Positions 52,729 through 61,469 of a stretch of 64,000 nt of DNA are shown here, one piece after another; within the stretch, counting starts at the first letter, position 1, and each line of letters starts with the position of its first letter. The DNA comes from Pontibacter ummariensis. GTDB lineage: Bacteria > Bacteroidota > Bacteroidia > Cytophagales > Hymenobacteraceae. The stretch spans positions 1-64,000 of the forward strand of contig NZ_FZOQ01000013.1 of the NCBI RefSeq assembly GCF_900188175.1. The letters are read 5' to 3'. A model generated the notes under the pieces. It was not told the origin of the DNA. It worked only from the letters and a program-made list of their open reading frames with translations, and did no database searches. The translations under genes and the position numbers were made by a program.

Positions 52729-54129
52729 CTATTTGCGATACTGATCAATTAAACGGGACAAGGCACGCTGCGACTCCAGTTCAGGGAAGAACTCGAAGAG
52801 CAGCTTATGCTTATCGAAGTCCAAAATTAAAGCATTTTCCAGATAATTATAAGCTTCGCGGTATTTTCCTGCAGAAAGCATGTAAGCGCAAGCCCTGTAA
52901 TAGAGCTCCGCTTCCTTGGGCTGCAGCTCTATGGCATTCACAATGATATCGGTAGCTTCCTCAAAGTTGCCCTGCTCGTACAGGATAATAGACCAGTTCA
53001 GGTAGATGTTCTTATCATCCGGCCGTATCTCTGCGGCCCGTTCGTAGCTCTCCAGGGCCGACACCACATGCCCTACGTTGTACTCCGCCGCGGCCAGGGC
53101 CACCCAGTAATCGGCGCTGTCGTCGTAGAGGTCTACCGCCTTTTTAAAGAAATGCACCGCCTCGTACCACTTGCCCTGCGCATCCAGTATCACCCCGATC
53201 CCAAACCAGGCCTCGTCCATGTCCGGGTCCAGGTCCACCGACTTCTGATAGTACCTGCGGGAGAGGTCCCACTGGTGCAGCTTTTCATAACACTCGCCGA
53301 TATTGCAGTAGATCTCCGCCGTAGGCGACCCGTGCTCCAGCATGGCGTTAAACGACTCGATGGCTTTGGAGTACTCGCCCAGGAACACCTGCGCGTTGGC
53401 CATGTTGTTATAGGCCGTGATAAAATCGGGCCTGATGATGGTGGCGTAATCATAAGCGGCAATCGCTTTGTCGTACACCCCCATTTTATTGTACACATTG
53501 CCCAAATTAAACCAGGCGATGTAGGAATAAGGGTCTTTATCGACGAACTCCTGAAAGAAAGGCAGGCTCTCGCTCAGCCCATTGGTTAGCTCCAGGCAAT
53601 ACAGGACTTCCTGCATGGCCGCCTCATTCTCCTGGTTCAGTTCAATACACTTCTTAAAGTACTTTACGGCATTGCTGAACTTGCCCCAAGTCTGGTAGGC
53701 CAGGCCGATGTTAAAGTAAATATCGTCGCGGTCATCTGCGGCAAAGGCCAGGGCCTTCTTAAAGTAATCAATCGCCTCCCGAAACTCCCCGCGCTGTGTA
53801 AAAATAATCCCCCGCGTCAGCTGCACATCTGCGTTCTCCGGGTCTACTTCTGCCACCTGGTTGATCAGGACAAGCGCCTCTTCAAAATTGCCCGCCATCG
53901 CCAACAGTTGCGCTTTGTCTATCTGAAGTTCCGTAGAGAAAGGGTATTGGGCAATGGCCGAGTCGCAGGCTACTAAGGCCTTTTTGTAATCAAAGTTTGC
54001 GGTATAATGATCTATGATATATTCAAAATCAGTCAGGTCAAAGAATACAGTCTCCTGGGTGCCGAGCATGCGCTCGAACCGCTGTATTAACTCTAGCTCT
54101 TCGCTATGTTCTTCAAAGTTTTCTTTCAT
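52729..54129 (-). CDS. TPR-repeat protein
   Basis: The start is placed at the ATG 54127-54129 (MKENFEEHSEELEL, 466 residues). An upstream in-frame ATG at 54249 would overlap the SDR gene and add 40 unlikely residues. At least ten tetratricopeptide repeats follow (for example ALVLINQVAEVDPENADVQL, AAYDYATIIRPDFITAYNNM, ALESYERAAEIRPDDKNIYL). No signal peptide is seen, so it is probably a cytoplasmic scaffold. Partners are unknown. Clear homologs with the same opening occur across Bacteroidota as a conserved gene. Confidence 0.88.
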   Translation of the reverse strand: MKENFEEHSEELELIQRFERMLGTQETVFFDLTDFEYIIDHYTANFDYKKALVACDSAIAQYPFSTELQIDKAQLLAMAGNFEEALVLINQVAEVDPENADVQLTRGIIFTQRGEFREAIDYFKKALAFAADDRDDIYFNIGLAYQTWGKFSNAVKYFKKCIELNQENEAAMQEVLYCLELTNGLSESLPFFQEFVDKDPYSYIAWFNLGNVYNKMGVYDKAIAAYDYATIIRPDFITAYNNMANAQVFLGEYSKAIESFNAMLEHGSPTAEIYCNIGECYEKLHQWDLSRRYYQKSVDLDPDMDEAWFGIGVILDAQGKWYEAVHFFKKAVDLYDDSADYWVALAAAEYNVGHVVSALESYERAAEIRPDDKNIYLNWSIILYEQGNFEEATDIIVNAIELQPKEAELYYRACAYMLSAGKYREAYNYLENALILDFDKHKLLFEFFPELESQRALSRLIDQYRK

Positions 54130-54197
54130 CTCCAATATCCAACCAGCTGCATAAACAGCCTTTGTCTTACTACATTTTAACGCGGTAAATAGTTTAC

Positions 54198-55187
54198 TTA
54201 CCGGACGGCCCTGCCTACCTCCTGCTGGCGCTGCTGCAACTCCCTGCAAACCCAGTTTATAGAGTCAGAAAGAGGCCTGAAATCAAAGCTTAGCGCCTTT
54301 CGGATCTTCTCGTTGCTGAACAAATGATTCTTTTTGGCGACCCGCGCCGTGTCTTTGGTAATGAGCGGCCGCCCCCCTGTAAACCAGGTGCGCACATGCT
54401 CCAGGCGCCACACCACTTCGGCCAAGGCTGGCGGCACTTTGGTGGCGGGGGCTTTCTTTCCGAAGCAACGGGCCACCTGCCCGAAGAACTCTTTGTAAGG
54501 CAGCTGCCCGGCATTTAAGATAAACCTTTCTCCTGAGATATCCGAGAACATCAGGGCATGCATGGCAGCTACCACATCACGCACATCTACAAAATTGCCA
54601 TCCCCTCCGGTATAAAAAGGATTCTCGTTGTACACGTAGCGGAACAGCTGCGTGCTGCTACGGCTCCAGTCGGCAGGGCCCAGCACCACAGAGGGGTTCA
54701 CGATTACCGCCTGCAAACCCTCTGCCACTCCGCGCCACACCTCCAGCTCGCCCCAGTACTTGGAGCTGGCATAGGCCGAGTGCTCCTCTGCCTGGTCCCA
54801 CTTGCTGCTTTCTGTTAATACTGTCGCTCCCTTTGGTCGGCCGATGGCGGCCACAGAACTTACATGGCAGAGCTTCAGTCCTTCCTGTTCCAGGCAGGCA
54901 TCCACCAGGTTGGCGGTGCCTTCGATGTTTACCTGTTTCAGCAGCTCTTCGTCCTGGGGGGCATAAGAGACCAGGCCGGCACAGTGGAAAACATAGCGCA
55001 CGTCTTTCAGGGACTCCCGCAAAAAGGCCGGATCCAGAATGTCGCCCTCCAGCCACTGCACCTGCTCGCCTCCGGGCACCTCCGGTATTTGCCCGCGGTA
55101 GAGCGCCTTTACCCGGCGCCCTTCCTGTACAAGTTTTGAAATCAAGAAACTTCCGATCAGGCCACTGCCGCCTGTTACAAATATCAT
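54198..55187 (-). CDS. NAD(P)-dependent sugar epimerase / short-chain reductase family protein
   Basis: This 329-residue extended SDR has the nucleotide motif TGGSGLIGSFLISKL at the start, GDILDPAFL, and VFHCAGLVSY. The active-site pattern YASSKYWGE carries the Tyr-x-x-x-Lys pair, followed by VIVNPSVVLGPADW. The overall order resembles dihydroflavonol-4-reductase-like and NAD-dependent epimerase/dehydratase proteins. The substrate is unknown. It lies 25 bp after the PHP phosphatase gene and 68 bp before the TPR gene, all on one strand. Confidence 0.88.
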   Translation of the reverse strand: MIFVTGGSGLIGSFLISKLVQEGRRVKALYRGQIPEVPGGEQVQWLEGDILDPAFLRESLKDVRYVFHCAGLVSYAPQDEELLKQVNIEGTANLVDACLEQEGLKLCHVSSVAAIGRPKGATVLTESSKWDQAEEHSAYASSKYWGELEVWRGVAEGLQAVIVNPSVVLGPADWSRSSTQLFRYVYNENPFYTGGDGNFVDVRDVVAAMHALMFSDISGERFILNAGQLPYKEFFGQVARCFGKKAPATKVPPALAEVVWRLEHVRTWFTGGRPLITKDTARVAKKNHLFSNEKIRKALSFDFRPLSDSINWVCRELQQRQQEVGRAVR

Positions 55188-55212
55188 GCTGCTATGTGCG
55201 GGTTGTGAGGTT

Positions 55213-55959
55213 CTATAGTTGGCTGTTGCGCAGAGGAAGCGCCAGGGCCTTGCTCAGGTGCTTGCTGTAAAGCACTTTCTGCAGGGTATTCGTATGCTTC
55301 AGGCCATGGGCATCGGAACCGAGAAAATCGACCAGTCCGTTTTCTACCAGCCGCTCTGCTATGTTTTTGGCCCCTGGCGAGTAATAGCCCGTCAGTGAGT
55401 TGAGGTTGGGCTGAAACAGCACACCGTGCTCCCGCAAGGCCACCAGCTCCTCAAACTTTCCATAGAAGTAGGTATAGCGTTCCGGGTGCGCCAGCACCGG
55501 CTTGTATCCCTTGGCGCGCATCTTAAAGATGGCCTCGCGCAGGTTCAGGGGCTCGTTCAGGAAAGAGGTCTCAAACAAAAGGTAGTTATCCCCGAAGGTG
55601 AGCAGCTCCTCCCCTTCCTCCAGCTTTTCCAGAAAGCCCTCGTCCAGGTAATACTCTGCCGCACAGTCCAGCTCCATCTCTATTCCCTCCGCCGCCACGG
55701 CCTGTCGCAGCAAAGCCAGCTTCTCCCGAATGATCTCGGGCGTGTTCCGGTAGAAATCGCTCATGATATGGGGCGTCATGATCAGCTTCCGGTAACCCAG
55801 CTCCTTCATGGCCCGCACCAGCTCCAGCGACTGCTCGATGCTCTCTGAGCCGTCGTCTATGCCCGGCAGGATGTGCGAGTGCATGTCCACACCGACAGCT
55901 TCTAAAGAAGTTTCCTGCGCAGTACTCTCCCCAAACAAGTTTTTCAAAAACTGTATCAT
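55213..55959 (-). CDS. CpsB/CapC-type PHP-domain tyrosine phosphatase
   Basis: This 248-residue protein has the PHP metal-binding blocks VDMHSHILPGIDDGS at residues about 24-38, MTPHIMSDFYRNT, ELDCAAEYYLDE, PVLAHPERYTYF and FLGSDAHGLKH. These match the CpsB/YwqE family of metal-dependent protein tyrosine phosphatases that control capsule-type polysaccharide kinases. No tyrosine kinase or polysaccharide cluster is in the window. It is first in a run of four genes (PHP, SDR, TPR, ComA-like) on the minus strand. Confidence 0.9.
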   Translation of the reverse strand: MIQFLKNLFGESTAQETSLEAVGVDMHSHILPGIDDGSESIEQSLELVRAMKELGYRKLIMTPHIMSDFYRNTPEIIREKLALLRQAVAAEGIEMELDCAAEYYLDEGFLEKLEEGEELLTFGDNYLLFETSFLNEPLNLREAIFKMRAKGYKPVLAHPERYTYFYGKFEELVALREHGVLFQPNLNSLTGYYSPGAKNIAERLVENGLVDFLGSDAHGLKHTNTLQKVLYSKHLSKALALPLRNSQL

Positions 55960-56099
55960 CTCCTAAATTTTGGCACCTGTGTTAGTACACTTACGATAGC
56001 AGGTTTAACAAGCCTCAAAATAACAGAAATAAAAGTCCCTGTCAAAATAAAGGCTGCAGGTGCTAAGGCCATTGTATGCCAGTAAAACTATATAGTGGA

Positions 56100-56130
56100 T
56101 TTGCCGTTCTACTCTATTCGTATAGCTTTG
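56100..56130 (+). promoter_or_regulatory. Consensus promoter of the acyl-CoA dehydrogenase gene
   Basis: TTTG (56100-56103), exactly 19 bases, TAGCTTTG (56123-56130): a perfect match to the Bacteroidota primary-sigma promoter TTTG-N19-TAnnTTTG. The leader would be about 50 bases. Confidence 0.82.
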
Positions 56131-56188
56131 TAAACAACCGATTGCCTTAAATCGTAAACGGCATCCTTACCTGCAACAACAACTACAA

Positions 56189-57328
56189 ATGGAATTAAGA
56201 ACTACTGAGAACCAGCGCATGATCGCAGACATGGTCCGCGACTTTGGCGCAAAGCACATTAAGCCTTACATGCGGGAATGGGACGAGACCCAGGAGTTCC
56301 CGGTGGAGGTGTTCAAGCAGCTGGGCGAGTTGGGCCTGATGGGCGTGCTGGTGCCCACCGAATACGGGGGGTCCGGCTTCGGCTACCTGGAGTACGTGAC
56401 AGCCATTGCAGAGCTGGCCAAAATCGACGGCTCCATTGGCCTTTCGATGGCGGCACACAACTCGCTGTGCACGGGCCATATTCTGCAACATGCCAGCGAA
56501 GCGCAGAAAAAGAAGTACCTCCCCAGGCTGGCCACTGCCGAGTGGATCGGCGCCTGGGGCCTCACGGAACCGAACACAGGCTCGGACGCCGGCAACATGC
56601 GCACCGTGGCGGTACAGGACGGCGACTACTGGGTAATTAACGGTGCCAAGAACTTTATTACCCATGGCAAGTCGGGCAACGTGGCCGTCGTGATCGTGCG
56701 TACCGGAGAAGTGGGCGACTCGCATGGCATGACGGCCTTTATCGTGGAGAAAGGCACGCCGGGCTTTAGCGCAGGCCGTAAGGAAGACAAGCTGGGCATG
56801 CGGGCCTCTGAAACCACCGAGCTTATCTTCCAGGACTGCCGCGTGCACAAAGACCAGGTGATCGGGGAAGTAGGCGAAGGTTTTGTGCAGGCGATGAAAG
56901 TGCTGGATGGCGGACGCATCTCTATCGCCGCCCTGTCGCTGGGCATCGCCCAGGGAGCTTTTGAGGCAGCCCTGGCTTACTCGCAAGAGCGTCAGCAGTT
57001 CAACAAGCCTATCTCCAGCTTTCAGGGGATCTCCTTTAAACTCGCGGATATGGCCACCGAGATAGAGGCGGCCTCGCTGCTCACCTACCAGGCAGCCGAT
57101 ATGAAAAACCGTGGTCTGAATGTGAACCGGGAGTCTGCCATGGCGAAGCTGTATGCCTCCGAAGTATCGGTTAGGGTGGCAAACGAAGCCGTGCAGATCT
57201 TTGGCGGCTATGGCTTTACGAAAGACTACCCTGCCGAGAAATATTACCGGGACGCGAAGCTCTGCACCATTGGGGAGGGAACAAGTGAGATACAAAAGCT
57301 TGTTATAGCCAGAGCGATACTTAAGTAA
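56189..57328 (+). CDS. Acyl-CoA dehydrogenase
   Basis: This 379-residue flavoenzyme catalyses the first step of fatty or branched acyl-CoA beta-oxidation. Motifs: the FAD/substrate signature WGLTEPNTGSDAGNMRT, KNFITHGKSGNVAVVIVRTG, KLGMRASETTELIFQDC, GGRISIAALSLGIAQGAFEAAL, QIFGGYGFTKDYPAEKYYRD, and the C-terminal CTIGEGTSEIQ with E363 as the expected catalytic base in the short-chain/butyryl type. Length is standard. It stands alone behind its own consensus promoter. A 366-codon open frame on the opposite strand (56195-57295) is a shadow caused by codon bias. Chain length and branching of the substrate are unknown. Confidence 0.95.
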   Translation: MELRTTENQRMIADMVRDFGAKHIKPYMREWDETQEFPVEVFKQLGELGLMGVLVPTEYGGSGFGYLEYVTAIAELAKIDGSIGLSMAAHNSLCTGHILQHASEAQKKKYLPRLATAEWIGAWGLTEPNTGSDAGNMRTVAVQDGDYWVINGAKNFITHGKSGNVAVVIVRTGEVGDSHGMTAFIVEKGTPGFSAGRKEDKLGMRASETTELIFQDCRVHKDQVIGEVGEGFVQAMKVLDGGRISIAALSLGIAQGAFEAALAYSQERQQFNKPISSFQGISFKLADMATEIEAASLLTYQAADMKNRGLNVNRESAMAKLYASEVSVRVANEAVQIFGGYGFTKDYPAEKYYRDAKLCTIGEGTSEIQKLVIARAILK

Positions 57329-57379
57329 TGTACTTAAAGAAGGGGCCTGAAACCCTCCTCTTTTACTCTAAGTACATTA
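57326..57379 (+). terminator. Imperfect terminator after the acyl-CoA dehydrogenase gene
   Basis: The outer stem TAATGTACTTA / TAAGTACATTA is perfect and the inner AAAGAAGGGG / CCCTCCTCTTT is imperfect. The stop codon forms the beginning of the stem. Termination is likely but not certain, because no strong T-run follows. Confidence 0.5.
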
Positions 57380-57414
57380 TATCAGAGACGAAAGATAAAA
57401 TTTTAGTCAAAATG

Positions 57415-57446
57415 TTGATTTTTAAGTATAAGCTTAGTTAAATTTG
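57415..57446 (+). promoter_or_regulatory. Promoter of rpsU
   Basis: TTG (57415-57417), 21 bases, TAAATTTG (57439-57446, followed by C) fits the Bacteroidota -33/-7 pattern. It lies about 32 bp before the rpsU start codon. Confidence 0.65.
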
Positions 57447-57477
57447 CAACCCTAATTAAAGAGAAGCGAGAAGTAAC

Positions 57478-57672
57478 ATGATTATTGTAAACGTAAAAGA
57501 TAACGAGTCTGTAGACCGTGCCTTAAAGAGATTTAAGAAGAAATTCGAAAGAACTGGTGTTTTGAAAGAACTGCGTTCCAGAACGTATTTCGAGAAGCCA
57601 TCTGTTTCTAAGAGAAAGCAAAAAGAGAGAGCCGCTTACAAGCAGAAGCTTTTCGCTGAGCAAAACTACTAG
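57478..57672 (+). CDS. rpsU: 30S ribosomal protein S21
   Basis: This 64-residue basic protein carries the S21 pattern VKDNESVDRALKRFKKKFERTGVLKELRSR and YFEKPSVSKRKQKERAAYKQK. It belongs to the small ribosomal subunit near the anti-Shine-Dalgarno end of 16S rRNA, and its role in start selection is of special interest in Bacteroidota, which mostly lack Shine-Dalgarno sites. It is first in the order rpsU-xerC-hpf. A hairpin at 57699-57746 follows. Confidence 0.97.
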   Translation: MIIVNVKDNESVDRALKRFKKKFERTGVLKELRSRTYFEKPSVSKRKQKERAAYKQKLFAEQNY

Positions 57673-57698
57673 TCTTTCTTACAAGATATTTGATTTTT

Positions 57699-57746
57699 CC
57701 ATAACTTAGTATACCTGGTTCAGACATCAGGTATACTAAGTTATGG
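57699..57746 (+). terminator. Hairpin between rpsU and xerC that includes the xerC start codon
   Basis: A perfect 19-bp inverted repeat (57699-57717 with 57728-57746; CCATAACTTAGTATACCTG and its complement) has a 10-base loop. The xerC ATG (57743-57745) is inside the right arm. T-rich sequence follows (ATTTATTTTTT). It may end the rpsU transcript or hide the xerC start in read-through mRNA. Confidence 0.75.
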
Positions 57747-58621
57747 ATTTATTTTTTAAGTACCTTCAGTACGAAAAGCGGTATAGTCCGCATACCCTCA
57801 CCTCCTATCATACCGATCTGGGGCAGTTTTCCCAGTACTTGCAACAGGTGTATGAGATCACGGACGCTGCCGAAGCCGACCACACCATTATCCGTTCCTG
57901 GATACTGACGCTGGTGCAGCAGAACATCAAGCCCCGCTCCATCAACCGTAAGATTGCCTGCCTGCGCTCCTACTACCGGTTTCTGCTGGCACAGCAACAG
58001 ATCAAAGTGAATCCCATGCTGCGCATTAAAGCGCCCAAGGCCTCTAAAAAGCTGCCTGCTTTTGTGGAGGAAGCGTCTTTCAACTCCCTGCTGGACAGCT
58101 TTACCTTTGAAGAAAATTTTGAGGGGCAGCGCGACCGGCTGATCCTGGAGTTTTTGTACGGCACCGGCATCCGCCTGGCCGAGCTCATTGGCATTGACCA
58201 CGCTGCTATTGACCTGCATGCCAAGACCGTTCGCGTGCTTGGCAAGGGCAACAAGGAGCGCGTTATCCCCATCAACGATTCCCTTATCACGAGCATTAGA
58301 AGCTACCTGGAGCACAAGAAAAGGGAACATAGCGATAACTATTCGGAAAAACTGCTCGTTACTAATAGGGCTCGTCCCCTTTATCCGAAATTCGTTTATC
58401 GTGTCGTAAAAAAATACATTAGCTTGATCACAACCTCCGAACATAACAGCCCACACGTGCTGCGACACTCGTTCGCTACGCACTTGCTGAACAAGGGGGC
58501 CGACCTGAATGCGATCAAGGATTTACTGGGGCACTCGAGCTTAGCAGCAACGCAGGTGTATACACACAATTCGATTGAGAAGCTTAAATCGATTTTCGAG
58601 AAAGCTCATCCAAAAGCGTAA
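57743..58621 (+). CDS. xerC: Tyrosine recombinase, XerC/XerD family
   Basis: This 292-residue recombinase resolves chromosome dimers at dif. The N-terminal SAM-like domain spans about 1-90 (YLQYEKRYSPHTLTSYHTDL). The catalytic domain has R144 in YGTGIRLAELIG, Lys in VLGKGNKERVIP, HVLRHSFATHLL with His and Arg, LGHSSLAATQVYTH with His and the nucleophile Tyr. Position after rpsU is the usual Bacteroidota site of the housekeeping copy. Its start codon is in a stem-loop. Confidence 0.93.
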   Translation: MDLFFKYLQYEKRYSPHTLTSYHTDLGQFSQYLQQVYEITDAAEADHTIIRSWILTLVQQNIKPRSINRKIACLRSYYRFLLAQQQIKVNPMLRIKAPKASKKLPAFVEEASFNSLLDSFTFEENFEGQRDRLILEFLYGTGIRLAELIGIDHAAIDLHAKTVRVLGKGNKERVIPINDSLITSIRSYLEHKKREHSDNYSEKLLVTNRARPLYPKFVYRVVKKYISLITTSEHNSPHVLRHSFATHLLNKGADLNAIKDLLGHSSLAATQVYTHNSIEKLKSIFEKAHPKA

Positions 58622-58645
58622 GTTAAACTATTAAAAGACACAACT

Positions 58646-58948
58646 ATGAAAGTACAAATGTATTCGATCAACTTCGAAGCCAGTGAGCAGCTGAAGTCCT
58701 TTATTCAGCAGAGGTTGAACAAACTGGAAACCTTCTACGACAGAATACTAGACGGAGAGGTTTTTATCAAGGATAACAGCAGCCAGAGCGGCACTAATAA
58801 TAAAGAGGTAGAGGTTCGGTTGTTTGTACCTGGCACAACGCTTTTTTCGCAGGAAAACGCAGATTCCTTTGAGGCTGCGACAGACGCCGCTGTGGACGCG
58901 ATGCGCCGCCAGCTAAAGAAGCTGAAGGACAAGCAAACAGCGCACTAA
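58646..58948 (+). CDS. hpf: Ribosome hibernation promoting factor, short form
   Basis: This 100-residue protein matches HPF/RaiA: VQMYSINFEASEQLKSFIQQRLNKLETFYDRILDGEVFIKD, then VEVRLFVPGTTLFSQENADSFEAATDAAVDAMRRQLKKLKDK. It binds the 30S decoding site when growth slows and silences ribosomes. Without a C-terminal dimerisation domain it is the short form. The gene lies 24 bp after xerC. The tRNA-tuf cluster that often follows in relatives is not present; metK follows, facing the other way. Confidence 0.95.
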   Translation: MKVQMYSINFEASEQLKSFIQQRLNKLETFYDRILDGEVFIKDNSSQSGTNNKEVEVRLFVPGTTLFSQENADSFEAATDAAVDAMRRQLKKLKDKQTAH

Positions 58949-59005
58949 GCGAATGATACTTCTGGCCGGGAACTAAGAACGACAAGCTTTCCTGCCCAGA
59001 GAACG

Positions 59006-59057
59006 ACTACAAACAGGAAGGGCCTGCTAAGTGTAGCAGGCCCTTCCTGTTTGTAGT
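59006..59057. terminator. Bidirectional terminator between hpf and metK
   Basis: A perfect 23-bp inverted repeat (59006-59028 with 59035-59057; inner GGAAGGGCCTGCT) with a 6-base loop lies between converging hpf and metK. It should end both transcripts. Confidence 0.85.
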
Positions 59058-59084
59058 ATGTGAAATACTCCTGTTATTATTCTC

Positions 59085-60389
59085 TTACAGGCCAAACTCC
59101 TGCTTAATCTTGTCCACGTAGTCGAGCTTCTCCCAGGTAAAGGTCTCGAACTCCTTCTCTTCCTTCTGCCCGTTTCGGGAGATCTCTACTTTCTTCAGCT
59201 GGGGCGTTCTGCCCATGTGGCCATAGGCTGCTGTTTCGGAGAAGATCGGGTTCTGCAGCCCGAAGCGCTGCACGATCGCGTAAGGGCGCATGTCAAACAG
59301 CTTGCTAACTTTCTCGGCAATCTCTCCGTCGCTCATCACATTGCCATTGGCATCTTTCACGTTAGTAGAGCCATAGGTCGTTACATACAAACCTACGGGC
59401 TTGGCCACCCCAATGGCGTAGGCTACCTGTACCAGCACCTGGTCAGCCACACCGGCAGCCACCAGGTTCTTGGCGATGTGGCGGGCGGCATAAGCGGCCG
59501 AGCGGTCCACTTTAGAGGCGTCTTTCCCGGAGAAAGCCCCGCCCCCATGTGCCCCTTTCCCGCCATAGGTATCCACAATGATCTTACGGCCTGTTAAGCC
59601 AGTGTCGCCATGTGGGCCGCCGATCACAAACTTCCCGGTTGGGTTGATGTGGTAAATGATATCGTCGTTGAACAGCTGCTGAATACGCTCTGGCAGGAGT
59701 TTCAGGACCCGCGGAATCAGGATGTTATCCACATCCTGCTTGATCTTATCGACCATCTGCTTTTCGGCAGCATCCTTAGCGGCTGGGCTTTCGTTCTCTG
59801 CCTTCACAAACTCATCGTGCTGGGTAGAGATAACGATGGTATCAATCTTCTCGGGTACGTGGTTATCGCTGTAGCGAATCGTTACCTGCGACTTTGCATC
59901 CGGGCGCAGGTAAGTCATTTCCTTGCCTTCCTTGCGGATAGCGGCAAGCTCCTGCAGCAGCAGGTGCGAAATGCTAAGCGCCAGCGGCATGTAGTTGTCC
60001 GTTTCGTTCGTGGCGTAGCCAAACATCATCCCCTGGTCACCCGCTCCCTGATCCTCAGGGTTAGCCCGCTCAACCCCCTGGTTAATGTCTGCCGACTGCT
60101 CGTGGATGGCTGAAATCACACCACAGGCGTCCGCGTCGAACATATACTCCGACTTTGTGTAACCGATGCGCTTGATCACATCGCGCGCCACGCGCTGCAC
60201 GTCCACGTAGGCTTCTGTTTTCACCTCACCGCTCAGCACCACCAGGCCTGTGGTTACCAGCGTCTCGCACGCTACCTTCGATTGTGGGTCCTGCTTGAGG
60301 AATTCATCTAACAGCGCATCTGATATCTGATCCGCCACTTTATCCGGGTGTCCTTCTGACACTGACTCAGAAGTAAATAAATAAGGCAT
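59085..60389 (-). CDS. metK: S-adenosylmethionine synthetase
   Basis: This 434-residue enzyme makes SAM from methionine and ATP. All family blocks are present: [91 protein letters not shown], and the C-terminal domain. It runs toward hpf. No SAM riboswitch was recognised in the 270 bp upstream. SAM made by this enzyme would serve the radical SAM protein encoded at 37688-39892, among many others. Confidence 0.98.
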   Translation of the reverse strand: MPYLFTSESVSEGHPDKVADQISDALLDEFLKQDPQSKVACETLVTTGLVVLSGEVKTEAYVDVQRVARDVIKRIGYTKSEYMFDADACGVISAIHEQSADINQGVERANPEDQGAGDQGMMFGYATNETDNYMPLALSISHLLLQELAAIRKEGKEMTYLRPDAKSQVTIRYSDNHVPEKIDTIVISTQHDEFVKAENESPAAKDAAEKQMVDKIKQDVDNILIPRVLKLLPERIQQLFNDDIIYHINPTGKFVIGGPHGDTGLTGRKIIVDTYGGKGAHGGGAFSGKDASKVDRSAAYAARHIAKNLVAAGVADQVLVQVAYAIGVAKPVGLYVTTYGSTNVKDANGNVMSDGEIAEKVSKLFDMRPYAIVQRFGLQNPIFSETAAYGHMGRTPQLKKVEISRNGQKEEKEFETFTWEKLDYVDKIKQEFGL

Positions 60390-60659
60390 TTTCTAGGGGT
60401 TTAGGTACAAAGTATAAACCAACTGGCTTTTACCAGCAGGCACAAAACTAAGACAATTCTGCCATACATAAAACAGACATCGCGGGGATGCACAGCGCTG
60501 TTGCAGATACGAAGGCCATGCCGGTCCTAAGGCCGAAAGCGGAAGGCAAACCCCTCCTTTAACCTCCAGAGGGATGGCTACAGTGCCTTTTTCCTTAAAA
60601 CTTTTAAATAGGAGCGTCGTTTCAAGAACATTCCAAACATACCATCTGGCTCTTTTACT

Positions 60660-61463
60660 ATGAGACACTTTTTATTTATAACGACACTTTTCACTTTTCT
60701 GTCAGGGCAGGCATTCAGCCAGGCAGATTCTCCATACGCAACAAGCTTTAAAGTAGATGCCCCCATTATTGCGGCAGGAGTTGGCCTCTCCTACTACGGC
60801 CTTACGCTTATCGCGGACAAAAGCGGCCTGACGGAGGAGCAGATCAATAGCCTCAACAGGCGTGATGTGAACCGCTTCGACCGCTTTTCTGCTGGCTATG
60901 ATTCGGAAAGCGCCAGGAAAGTAAGCGACTTTCCCTTCTATGGCTCCTTTGGTCTCCCCGTCCTACTGCTGCTAAACGACAATGTGGGCAGCAAAGCCGG
61001 ACAGGTCATGCTGTTGTATGTAGAGACCATGGCGGTAACAGGCACTATTTTTACCTTAACAAACGGCAATGTAGAGCGCACGCGACCCTTAGTGTACAGT
61101 GAGGACGTTGACATCTCTGAAAAGAACGACGGGAATGCCCGGAACTCCTTTTTCGCCGGCCACACGGCCGCCACGGCGAGCGCTACTTTTTTTGCCGCCA
61201 AGGTATTTCACGACTTTAACCCAGACTCTAAGGCAAGGCCCTATATTTGGGCTGCCGCGGCTGCCATCCCCGCCACAGTAGGTTATCTGCGCCTGCGGGC
61301 AGGAAAGCACTTCCTGAGTGATAACCTGATCGGGTACGCCGTCGGGGCCGCCGCCGGCATCCTGGTACCACAGCTCCACAAAAAAACGAACAAGACAAAC
61401 CTTAGCCTCATCCCTGTCTCCGGCCGTTATTTTAACGGGGCCTTGCTCACCTACTCTTTTTAG
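60660..61463 (+). CDS. PAP2-family phosphatase, first tandem copy
   Basis: This 267-residue exported or membrane protein has a signal peptide (MRHFLFITTLFTFLSGQAFSQ) and the three phosphatase blocks of the PAP2/haloperoxidase superfamily: ERTRPLVYS, SFFAGHTAATAS (His in block 2) and RLRAGKHFLSDNLIGY (Arg, His, Asp in block 3). It should remove phosphate from lipid or other substrates in the periplasm. The second copy starts 6 bp after its stop. A 174-bp block (61167-61340) is nearly identical to the second copy, while the first halves differ strongly. Confidence 0.87.
   Translation: MRHFLFITTLFTFLSGQAFSQADSPYATSFKVDAPIIAAGVGLSYYGLTLIADKSGLTEEQINSLNRRDVNRFDRFSAGYDSESARKVSDFPFYGSFGLPVLLLLNDNVGSKAGQVMLLYVETMAVTGTIFTLTNGNVERTRPLVYSEDVDISEKNDGNARNSFFAGHTAATASATFFAAKVFHDFNPDSKARPYIWAAAAAIPATVGYLRLRAGKHFLSDNLIGYAVGAAAGILVPQLHKKTNKTNLSLIPVSGRYFNGALLTYSF
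61167..61340 (+). repeat. Direct repeat, copy 1 of 2, in tandem PAP2 genes
   Basis: This 174-bp stretch matches 61986-62159, exactly 819 bp downstream, with six mismatches by my count (about 97% identity). It covers the block 2 to block 3 region. The flanks on both sides are much less alike. Confidence 0.85.
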
Positions 61464-61469
61464 TGCCTT

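Noticed and set aside
56195..57295. 366-codon open frame opposite the acyl-CoA dehydrogenase gene
   Set aside because: It mirrors a fully recognisable enzyme gene; its protein (rich in His, Arg, Gly) has no domain. Long antisense frames follow from codon bias.
60390..60659. Possible SAM riboswitch upstream of metK
   Set aside because: I looked for SAM-I and SAM-II core patterns in the 270 bp and did not recognise any.
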